DNA of 5,001 nucleotides, from positions 47,187 to 52,187 of the forward strand of contig KI543189.1 of NCBI GenBank assembly GCA_000496215.1. Direction: 5' to 3'. Both the position numbers and the translations under genes were made by a program. How positions within the stretch are numbered: the first letter of the stretch is position 1; each line of letters opens with the position of its first letter. Under the pieces are notes generated by a model that saw only the letters and a list, made by a program, of their open reading frames with translations, made no database searches and was not told where the DNA came from. This DNA is from an uncultured archaeon A07HN63 (GTDB lineage: Archaea > Halobacteriota > Halobacteria > Halobacteriales > Haloferacaceae). This document shows positions 1 through 5,001 of the stretch, piece after piece.

Positions 1-1531
1 CGCCGACGACAGCCACCGTCGCGTTCTTCGCCAGTGGATAGGTTTCCGTGGAGTCACCGGCACCGTTGCCTGCCTGTGCGGTCCCCGGAAGGATCGCCGC
101 CAGTAGCGGCCTCGTTACGCCGGCAAACGGAAGCGGCAAGCTGGCCGCGAGACCCGTCAGCGAGGTGGCAGCCTGCTGGCCGCCACCCGCTGATTCCAGA
201 TCGTCGGTGTACTTCGTTTCGGATGGTCCCTCGCCGGCGCTGATCGTCACCTCATCGGCATATGGAAGCGTCGTTTCGACCGCCCCCGACGCGTCCGTCC
301 AGCCGACGCGGTCTTCGTTGACGAACACGGGGATGGCTGACACCCCGCTCTCGTTTTTCGTCACGCTCACACTGACCGGCGCGCCGACGACCGCCGACCG
401 ATTCAGCGAGATCTCGTACGGTGGTTCCGGCGTCGATACCGGCAGGTCACCCGACGGCGTCGGATCGAACCGGACCCAGCCGACATCCTCGAAGTAGACT
501 TCCACCCACGCGTGGGCTCTATCGCTGGTGACGAGATACTCGTCGGTGCCAACCTGTTTTCCGGGGGCGAAGCCGACAACGTAACGAGCCGGGATATCCT
601 GTGTGCGGAGCATTACCGCCATCGTCGTCGCGAACTGCTGGCAGTAGGCGGTGTCGACCTCGAACAGCAATTGCTCGGCGATCGGCTTCGAGGGATCGAT
701 CGACGTGTCGAGCGAGTAACCCCTGTTCGTCTTGAGCCACCCCTGAATCGCGGCCACCCGCTCGTAGCGCGAACGTTCTCCGGCTGTGATATCGTCGGTG
801 AACTGCTCGATGCGGTCCGAGGTCCCAACCGGAAGTTGTGTGTATCTGTCTCGGACCGCGGGCGGCGCGCGGCCGTTCGCGTCACGGAGCACGGACGGGT
901 TCCGCGTCGGCGCCGCGCTCTCGGCGACATACGTCGTACCCTCGGAAAGCGATTGCTCGCTCTGGATGCCGCCGGAGGCGGAGACACGCAACGATGGTTG
1001 CGACGAGTCGCCGGTAACTCGCACCGATTCCGGCTGCCACGCCGTCGGGAGCGATGTCCCGCCCTGAAGCAGCGTCACCTGATACGAAAACTGGGTGTCG
1101 TCGCTCGTCAGGTCGTCGTTCGGGACGCCTTCCTCAAGCGGTTGCTGGTCGGTCGACTGGTCCCAGCCCGTGCCGGTGTATCGGCTGTAGGCGGTCTGTC
1201 GCCAGTACGTGTTGACCGGTGACTGGACAGTGAACAGGGGAACTCGGCTGGCGCCGGAGAGCCCCCCGCTGATCTGTGTCTGCTCTGGCGGTTGCGAAAG
1301 CGAGCCGCCGGCTATCTGGCCGGGCGCGCCGATATCGGGGAGTTCGGCCTGTTGTTGGCCGCCGCTGCTGAGCCCAGATGGCAGTTCTGGGTTTGCCTCC
1401 CCCGGTAGCTCACCGGGGACGCTCCCACCATCCAGCAACGAGACGACCGGCAGAAACGCCGCCGACAACAGCAACGCAAAGACTGCGACGACAACCAGAG
1501 CAGCTTCGCCGAGTCGTCTCCCGTCGGCCAT
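1..1531 (-). CDS. Membrane-anchored transglutaminase-like (TgpA-type) protein, partial at 3' end
   Basis: The minus strand is open without a stop from the ATG at 1531-1529 to the window edge, giving 510 codons; the C-terminus lies outside. Residues 11-33 form one hydrophobic segment (uncleaved signal or N-terminal anchor). A Pro/Gly/Gln/Ser-rich linker follows (about 34-95), then a beta-rich region (about 96-205). The transglutaminase core spans about 255-360. Its triad is clear: Cys297 in AYCQQFATTMAVMLR, His340 in RAHAWVEVYFEDVGW and Asp356 in RFDPTP. Residues about 371-432 look like an Ig-like adhesion module, and a second one may begin near 498. Family knowledge: such domains are papain-like proteins that cross-link or cleave peptides outside the cell, often next to MoxR/DUF58 genes. 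The polytopic N-terminal half of TgpA is absent, so this is a single-anchor form. The substrate is unknown. The start is supported by a TATA-like box about 32 nt upstream. Confidence 0.9.
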   Translation of the reverse strand, partial: MADGRRLGEAALVVVAVFALLLSAAFLPVVSLLDGGSVPGELPGEANPELPSGLSSGGQQQAELPDIGAPGQIAGGSLSQPPEQTQISGGLSGASRVPLFTVQSPVNTYWRQTAYSRYTGTGWDQSTDQQPLEEGVPNDDLTSDDTQFSYQVTLLQGGTSLPTAWQPESVRVTGDSSQPSLRVSASGGIQSEQSLSEGTTYVAESAAPTRNPSVLRDANGRAPPAVRDRYTQLPVGTSDRIEQFTDDITAGERSRYERVAAIQGWLKTNRGYSLDTSIDPSKPIAEQLLFEVDTAYCQQFATTMAVMLRTQDIPARYVVGFAPGKQVGTDEYLVTSDRAHAWVEVYFEDVGWVRFDPTPSGDLPVSTPEPPYEISLNRSAVVGAPVSVSVTKNESGVSAIPVFVNEDRVGWTDASGAVETTLPYADEVTISAGEGPSETKYTDDLESAGGGQQAATSLTGLAASLPLPFAGVTRPLLAAILPGTAQAGNGAGDSTETYPLAKNATVAVVG

Positions 1532-1560
1532 ATGATACTGCGTATTCGGGCCGAACCGGG

Positions 1561-1566
1561 CATAAA
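1561..1566 (-). promoter_or_regulatory. TATA-like box of the transglutaminase gene
   Basis: On the minus strand this reads TTTATG within AACGTTTATGCCC, an AT-rich island in GC-rich surroundings. Its centre lies about 32 nt before the ATG at 1531. With archaeal TATA-to-start spacing near 25 nt, transcription would begin only a few bases before the ATG, which fits the leaderless or near-leaderless transcripts usual in haloarchaea. No Shine-Dalgarno sequence is visible before this ATG. The call rests on position and composition only. Confidence 0.45.
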
Positions 1567-1661
1567 CGTTGTTCTCCAGCCGGGGGTGTCGTCAGTCTCC
1601 CGTCTCACAAGATCGGTTGCTCATTCGTCACCATTCGAGAGTCAAACCACAAACGCCGTTG

Positions 1662-1685
1662 GTATCGAGGCCCAAGCGGCGATAC
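1662..1685. repeat. Short inverted repeat just upstream of the DyP-like gene
   Basis: GTATCG (1662-1667) and CGATAC (1680-1685) are perfect inverted copies separated by 12 nt, and the second arm ends one base before the ATG at 1687. It could be an operator or a small 5' hairpin, but six-base arms are short and GTATCGA recurs elsewhere in the window, so chance is a real alternative. No convincing TATA box for the plus-strand gene was seen in 1640-1665; the AAACCACAAAC stretch at 1644-1654 is the only weak candidate. Confidence 0.25.
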
Positions 1686-1686
1686 G

Positions 1687-2986
1687 ATGGAGCTTCTCGA
1701 CGATGACCTCCCCCGGCGGGCGTATCTCAAGCGGGCCGTCGCCCTCGGCGGGGCAACCGCGCTGAGCGCGTGTCTCGACCGCGAGGCTGCCGCCGAGCCG
1801 GTGCCTACCGGCGATCCGGCGGCGAAACCGCCGCGGCAACACGCATGGCGCGAGTATATCCGCCACGACGAGCACGGTAACTCACAGCTACCAAACCACC
1901 AGCTACTGCTGTACGTGAATTTTGACGAGGGCGGCGCGCCGTCGGGCGACGCGCGAGCGACGCTCGAAACCGCGCTGTCGGTGCTTGATCGGGCCTACGA
2001 GTGGAGCCACGAGGGGTTGCTGTTCTCGATTGCGTACTCGCCGTCGTATTTCGAGCGATTTGATCGATCGCTGCCCGATGGGATCGACCTCCCGGAGCCG
2101 GAGCCGCTGTCGCCGTTCGAGACGCCAACGTTCGACACACAGGATGCCGTCGTCCACCTTGCCAGCGACCGCGCGGCGGTCGTTCTCGAAGCCGAGTCGG
2201 CACTGACCGGCGACCGCGAGACGGCCAACGGCGAGCCAGTCGACGCGCGATTGACCGATGTCGCCACCGTCGACTCCCGCCGGAGCGGGTTTGTCGGCGC
2301 CGGGCTGCCCGCCAGCAATCAGGACGCCGAGGGCGTCCCCGACTCGAAGCCGGTGCCGGAGGCGTCGCCGCTGTTCATGGGGTTCGAGGCCGGGTTCCGC
2401 GGCAATCAGGCCAGCGAGGATTACGTGTCGTTTGAGGATGGGCCCTTCGCGGGTGGCACGACGAAGGTCATCGCCAACCTCCGGCAACGACTCGACGACT
2501 GGTACGAGGAACAGTCCTTCGAGGAGCGGGTGATGGAGATGTTCAGCCCGAGTCACGCCGAGCAGGACCTCGTCGAGGGTGTCGGCTCGAACCTCGGCAG
2601 CGACAGCGGGATCGACCAGTTCGTCGACGACATCGAGTCGGAGGCGCTGGACCACGGCCGCGTCGGCCACGCCCAGAAAGCCGCCCGCGCCAACCGGGAC
2701 GCCGACGGCAACGTGCGACTGCTTCGCCGGCATTTCGAATCGACGGACGACATCGGCTCGGATCAGAAGGTTGCGAGTCTCCATTTTCCCGTCGTTGCAG
2801 CGAAATATCTCGGCCTTCGAGGATGTTCGGCGGGCGATGAACGGTACGGACATGCCGGAGGTGACGCCGGCGGTCCGACAGCGCGTCAACAACGGCATTC
2901 TGGAGTACATCTTCGTTCGTCGGCGTGGGTACTTCCTCGTGCCGCCTCGCCGCCATCGATCCCTGCCGACGCCACAGCCGGAGTAG
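1687..2986 (+). pseudogene. DyP-type peroxidase-superfamily (EfeB-like) Tat lipoprotein, interrupted by a frameshift
   Basis: The first frame runs from ATG 1687 through codon 366 (CAT, 2782-2784). The family-like C-terminus continues in the +1 frame from 2786 to TAG 2984-2986, so a repaired product would be about 432 aa. The N-terminus has a twin-arginine motif (PRRAYLK, R10-R11), a hydrophobic stretch and a lipobox (LSAC, Cys29), so a Tat-exported, lipid-anchored protein is expected. DyP-like landmarks in order: LFMGFEAGF (229-237), where GxxDG is expected but Asp is Ala; FAGGTTKVIANLRQRLDDW (254-272), matching the strand and helix after it; GHAQKAARA (327-335), with His328 as candidate proximal heme ligand; VRLLRRHF; then LQRNISAF and RRRGYFLVPPRR in the second frame, matching the DyP C-terminus. 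Known relatives bind heme and act as peroxidases or, as EfeB, in iron uptake. Here heme binding is plausible and classical peroxidase activity doubtful. Haloarchaeal databases may list it as an uncharacterised Tat protein (possibly DUF7405, not verified). Left in one frame, translation would run to 3234, into the next gene. Confidence 0.75.
2784..2790 (+). other. Frame-change site in the DyP-like gene (TTTTCCC)
   Basis: Upstream of this run the coding frame gives the DyP-like sequence ending VASLHF. Downstream, only the +1 frame gives family-like sequence (PSLQRNISAFEDVRRAMN onward). Removing one T from the four-T run (2784-2787) restores a continuous LHFPSLQRN reading. The exact base cannot be fixed from one sequence. 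The change could be a true one-base insertion, a homopolymer sequencing error, or a +1 recoding site where tRNA-Phe re-pairs from TTT to TTC. Confidence 0.75.
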
Positions 2987-3029
2987 GAGGTGCCAGCGAA
3001 AACGGCGATTCGATAACCGCACCAGAACG

Positions 3030-3040
3030 CCCTTTTTGTG
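3030..3040 (+). promoter_or_regulatory. T-tract: probable TATA-like box for the P19-like gene, or terminator of the gene before
   Basis: CCTTTTTGTG centres near 3035, 25 nt before the ATG at 3060, the spacing expected for a leaderless haloarchaeal promoter. A T-run 47 nt after the preceding stop (2984-2986) could equally end that transcript, since archaeal terminators are often simple T-tracts. The 73-nt gap (2987-3059) holds nothing else obvious except GAGGG at 3049-3053, a possible Shine-Dalgarno with about 6 nt to the ATG. Confidence 0.4.
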
Positions 3041-3059
3041 TCGTCACCGAGGGAAACAT

Positions 3060-4136
3060 ATGCAACGTCGTTCGTTCCTGCGAAGCAGTGGCGCAGTGGC
3101 CGCCAGCGTCGCGGTGGCCGGCTGTTCAGGGGCCTTCGAAACAGGGTCCATTGGCAACCCACCGGTGCCGGAGAATCGCCCTGACGGAATCTACGTTCCG
3201 GGCCACATCGAGGGGATGGAAATGTCCGGGATGACGACGCAGGGCGACTACGCGTTCGGACTGATGTACAGCTACGCCCATCGGTTCTGGAACGTGAACG
3301 GTGATTCGGTGAACCGAACCGCTATTGCCGAGGACGATGATGTCCACCTGATGGCCAGCGTCTGGGACCCCGAAACGGAGACTGTGCTGCCGGATACCGG
3401 GCTCTCGGTCGCGATCAATCAGGACGACTCGCTGGTTTCACAGGAGACCATCTACCCGATGCTCTCCCAGCCGATGGGGTTTCACTACGGCGCGAACTTC
3501 GGGCTGGACGGCGACGGCGAGTACACCGTCGAACTCAGCGTCGGCGCGATGTCCACGCGACGAACCGGCTCGTTCCGGGATCGATTCGCCGAGCCGGTCA
3601 CCGCCGAGATCCCCTTCGAGTATAGCGAACAGGCAAAATCAGAAATCAGCTACGAGGTGCTGGATGACCGCGCTGGTGACCGCGGTGCTGTCGAGCCAAT
3701 GTCGATGGAGATGATGCCGCTGTCGATTGCGCCAGCCGAATCGGAACTGCCGGGCACAGTCCGCGGCACCGCCACGAGTAACGATGCGCAGTTGGTCGTC
3801 ACCTCGCTTGCAACGCCGCCAGCCGGTGTCGAGGGCGACGGCGAGTATCTGGCCGTCTCGGCCCGGACGCGATACAACAGGACCGTGCTCCCGGCGATGG
3901 GGCTGGCCGGGACGCTCTCCCGAGACGGTGAGACGATCTACGACGGGGGGTTGACCCCGACACTCGATCCGGCTCTCGATTATCACTACGGCGCAGTCGT
4001 CGATAGCATTGCGTCCGGTGACGAACTCACACTTCGGCCGACGGTGCAGCCACAGACTGCCAGACACGAGGGGTACGAAACGGCCTTTGGCGGACTGAAG
4101 GGTGCGATGTCACCGGCAACGATCAGTATCGAATAG
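3060..4136 (+). CDS. Tat lipoprotein with two tandem P19/Tp34-like metal-binding domains
   Basis: The product is 358 aa. It begins MQRRSFLRSS (twin arginines R3-R4), then a hydrophobic core and lipobox VAGC (Cys22), so Tat export and lipid anchoring outside the membrane are expected. Domain 1 (about 45-165) has Met-rich EGMEMSGM (Met53, 55, 58), YAHRFW (His74), VHLMASV (His96) and PMGFHYGANFGLDGDGEY (His142). The last closely resembles the PHYGxN signature of the P19/Tp34 family, periplasmic proteins that bind copper or iron and assist FTR1-type iron uptake. Domain 2 (about 212-330) repeats the pattern: EPMSMEMM (Met214-219), VLPAMGLAGTLSRDGETIY and LDYHYGA (His309), with fewer histidines. 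The tandem copies suggest two sites or an intramolecular dimer; P19 is known as a homodimer. The start is set by the signal peptide and GAGGG 6-7 nt upstream. The ctaA-like gene follows after 14 nt, so co-transcription is likely. It may correspond to DUF7350 (not verified). The metal and partner are inferred. Confidence 0.8.
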   Translation: MQRRSFLRSSGAVAASVAVAGCSGAFETGSIGNPPVPENRPDGIYVPGHIEGMEMSGMTTQGDYAFGLMYSYAHRFWNVNGDSVNRTAIAEDDDVHLMASVWDPETETVLPDTGLSVAINQDDSLVSQETIYPMLSQPMGFHYGANFGLDGDGEYTVELSVGAMSTRRTGSFRDRFAEPVTAEIPFEYSEQAKSEISYEVLDDRAGDRGAVEPMSMEMMPLSIAPAESELPGTVRGTATSNDAQLVVTSLATPPAGVEGDGEYLAVSARTRYNRTVLPAMGLAGTLSRDGETIYDGGLTPTLDPALDYHYGAVVDSIASGDELTLRPTVQPQTARHEGYETAFGGLKGAMSPATISIE

Positions 4137-4150
4137 CAACGGGGGCGAAC

Positions 4151-4672
4151 ATGGATACAGCTATCGATCCGTTCGGTATCGAAGCCCTCGTCGGTCGGAT
4201 TCGATACCACCGGCTCGCCGCGGTCACGCTTGCAGGAACGTACGTCCTGATGCTGCTCGGCGCGTACACCAGTGCCATCGGTGCCGGGCTATCCTGTCCC
4301 GACTGGCCGATGTGCTACGGAACGGTCGTCCCATTCTTCCACCCGGAGATCATGACCAACTCCCCGTACTCGGCACTCCAAATCTTCGCTGAATGGGCTC
4401 ACCGCGGGCTGGCGATGATCGTCGGGCTGCTGATCGTCGCCACCGCGCTGTGTGGCTGGACACGGGCTGATCGTCGCCTTATTCGCTGGTCAGCGGCTAC
4501 CGCCGTGTTGCTCCTGCCGCTGCAGATCGTACTGGGCGGGCTGACCGTCACCGCTGCGCTCCAGCCGATTGTCGTCACCGCCCATCTGGCGACGGCGACG
4601 CTGATCCTGCTCGCGCTGACGACGACCACCGTCGGCAGCTGGTCGAAACGGCGGTGTTCAGATAAGGACTGA
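4151..4672 (+). CDS. ctaA: Half-size CtaA/Cox15-type heme A synthase
   Basis: The product is 173 aa with four predicted membrane helices (about 22-45, 84-104, 113-134, 139-161). CPDWPMC (Cys49, Cys55) in the first external loop matches the conserved CPDWPxC pattern. EWAHR supplies the E-x-x-H pair (Glu81, His84), and His145 in VVTAHLATAT lies 61 residues later, close to the spacing of the two heme-ligand histidines in one half of Bacillus subtilis CtaA. Known role: oxidation of the heme O C8 methyl group to a formyl, giving heme A for aa3-type heme-copper oxidases. Bacterial enzymes have eight helices from an internal duplication. Four-helix versions such as that of Aeropyrum pernix are known in archaea and presumably act as oligomers. 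Purine-rich GGGGGCGA at 4141-4148 precedes the ATG. No ctaB or oxidase subunit is in view. The last residues (about 169-173) may be supplied by the adjacent IS element. Confidence 0.85.
   Translation: MDTAIDPFGIEALVGRIRYHRLAAVTLAGTYVLMLLGAYTSAIGAGLSCPDWPMCYGTVVPFFHPEIMTNSPYSALQIFAEWAHRGLAMIVGLLIVATALCGWTRADRRLIRWSAATAVLLLPLQIVLGGLTVTAALQPIVVTAHLATATLILLALTTTTVGSWSKRRCSDKD
4175..4208. repeat. 9-bp perfect inverted repeat in the 5' coding part of ctaA
   Basis: GGTATCGAA (4175-4183) and TTCGATACC (4200-4208) are exact inverted copies around a 16-nt spacer, about 25 nt inside the ctaA frame. In mRNA they could form a stem-loop near the start, or the DNA could bind a dimeric regulator. GTATCGAA also occurs at 4126-4133, at the end of the preceding gene. 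Coding constraint and chance are alternatives. Confidence 0.4.
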
Positions 4673-4675
4673 AAG

Positions 4676-4724
4676 GTGAGGCGTCACGAGTTCTCAGTGC
4701 TTATGGAAGAATTCGGACGCCTCA
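4676..4724. repeat. 9-bp inverted repeat bracketing the transposase start codon
   Basis: TGAGGCGTC (4677-4685) and GACGCCTCA (4716-4724) are perfect inverted copies, with the ATG at 4703 inside the 30-nt loop. The left arm also lies in an imperfect palindrome (GTGAGGCGTCAC, 4676-4687). CTCAGTG occurs directly at 4693-4699 and 4721-4727. A hairpin holding the start codon would be a simple way to dampen translation from read-through transcripts entering from ctaA, but this is inferred. Confidence 0.4.
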
Positions 4725-5001
4725 GTGGCAGTATCGACCAAATTGAGTTAGCCTTTGTGGAACGAGAAGCGACACCGGAATTTCTGATGAAGCTCAGTAT
4801 TCAGCTACATCTGTCTGGACTATCGCTTTCGAATACTGTTTCTGTGCTTGAAATATTCGGTGTCGAACGCGCTCGGTCAACCGTTCATAACTGGATTCAC
4901 AAGGCCGATTTACAGCCCACCTCTGGAAAGAACCCGGATCACGTTGCGGTTGACGAAACGGTGATCCAACTCAACGACGAGCGATATTGGCTGTACGCAG
5001 C
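4703..5001 (+). CDS. IS6-family transposase, N-terminal part
   Basis: Ninety-nine codons are visible from ATG 4703 before the window ends; family members are usually a little over 200 aa. Residues about 37-67 (LSGLSLSNTVSVLEIFGVER onward, ending TVHNWIHK) look like the N-terminal helix-turn-helix that binds the terminal repeats. VAVDETVIQL carries Asp84, the first acid of the DDE catalytic triad, followed by the typical YWLYA. The remaining Asp and Glu would lie downstream. Known role: replicative (cointegrate) transposition. Codons are much more A/T-rich than in neighbouring genes, a sign of mobile origin. The frame is the same as that of ctaA, with the ctaA stop (4670-4672) 10 codons upstream. 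An in-frame GTG at 4697 is an alternative start. Confidence 0.85.
   Translation, partial: MEEFGRLSGSIDQIELAFVEREATPEFLMKLSIQLHLSGLSLSNTVSVLEIFGVERARSTVHNWIHKADLQPTSGKNPDHVAVDETVIQLNDERYWLYA

Larger units (their letters stand above)
4653..5001 (+). mobile_element. Left part of an IS6-family insertion sequence (runs off window)
   Basis: An IS6-like transposase starts at 4703, and base composition falls from GC-rich to roughly balanced from about 4650 onward (26 of 60 bases are G or C in 4741-4800). The exact left end is uncertain. GGTGTTCAGATAAGG at 4653 has the GG-plus-CTG/CAG flavour of IS6 termini and lies 50 nt before the transposase ATG, so I place the end there tentatively; it could lie anywhere in about 4650-4700. 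The right terminal repeat and target duplication are outside the window. Confidence 0.6.

Noticed and set aside
512..1222. A 236-aa open frame on the plus strand
   Set aside because: It is antisense to the transglutaminase core, whose triad and family motifs on the minus strand are unmistakable. The plus-strand product is Arg-rich without motifs.
1378..1686. An upstream in-frame extension of the DyP-like gene giving about 103 more N-terminal residues
   Set aside because: It would overlap the transglutaminase gene on the other strand, is Arg/Pro-rich, and would bury the clear Tat signal that begins at ATG 1687.
3033..3037. T5 tract as a definite terminator
   Set aside because: Only five T bases, and the position also fits a TATA-like element 25 nt before the next ATG, so it is listed as an ambiguous regulatory site.
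1903..3162. A 419-aa open frame on the minus strand
   Set aside because: It lies antisense to the DyP-like gene and the start of the P19-like gene, is very Arg-rich with no recognisable domain, and is the kind of spurious frame common in GC-rich DNA.
2788..3234. Tail of the DyP-like gene read in its original frame after the T-run
   Set aside because: The residues look random, match no DyP feature, and overlap the signal peptide of the next gene, so I treat this as out-of-frame sequence.
1..5001. CRISPR array, tRNA/rRNA genes, phage genes, replication origin
   Set aside because: No regularly spaced repeats, tRNA-like cloverleaf, rRNA-like conserved stretch or phage protein was seen on either strand.

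Overview
The window reads as haloarchaeal (class Halobacteria) chromosomal DNA. Codon use is strongly GC-ending, the proteins are acidic, and two neighbouring precursors carry Tat signal peptides that end in lipoboxes. One gene has a TATA-like box close enough to its ATG for a nearly leaderless transcript, and a partial haloarchaeal-type IS6 transposase enters at the right edge. I cannot name a genus from sequence alone.

Layout. (1) Bases 1-1531, minus strand: one long uninterrupted frame, open at the window edge, encoding an N-terminally anchored extracellular transglutaminase-like protein with an intact Cys/His/Asp triad. (2) Bases 1532-1686: a divergent intergenic region with a TATA-like element for the minus-strand gene. 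(3) Bases 1687-2986, plus: a Tat lipoprotein of the DyP-peroxidase (EfeB-like) superfamily, split by a +1 frame change near base 2785. Its GxxDG motif reads GFEAG, so the usual catalytic Asp is absent. (4) Bases 3060-4136, plus: a second Tat lipoprotein with two tandem copies of a domain resembling the P19/Tp34 periplasmic metal-binding family, each preceded by a Met-rich cluster. (5) Bases 4151-4672, plus: a half-size (four-helix) CtaA/Cox15 heme A synthase, only 14 nt downstream of the P19-like gene. (6) From about 4653 to the end: the left end of an IS6-family element whose transposase starts at 4703 and runs off the window. Base composition drops visibly here.

How the genes may work together (inference): a DyP/EfeB-like Tat protein beside a P19-like Tat lipoprotein recalls the extracytoplasmic half of bacterial EfeUOB and P19/FTR1 iron-uptake systems. 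Here the permease is missing from view and the third partner is a heme A maturation enzyme. A role in extracytoplasmic iron, copper or heme handling, perhaps feeding heme-copper oxidase assembly, is the most economical reading. The frameshift leaves open whether the DyP-like partner is still functional in this strain. The transglutaminase gene is divergent and is probably a separate unit.
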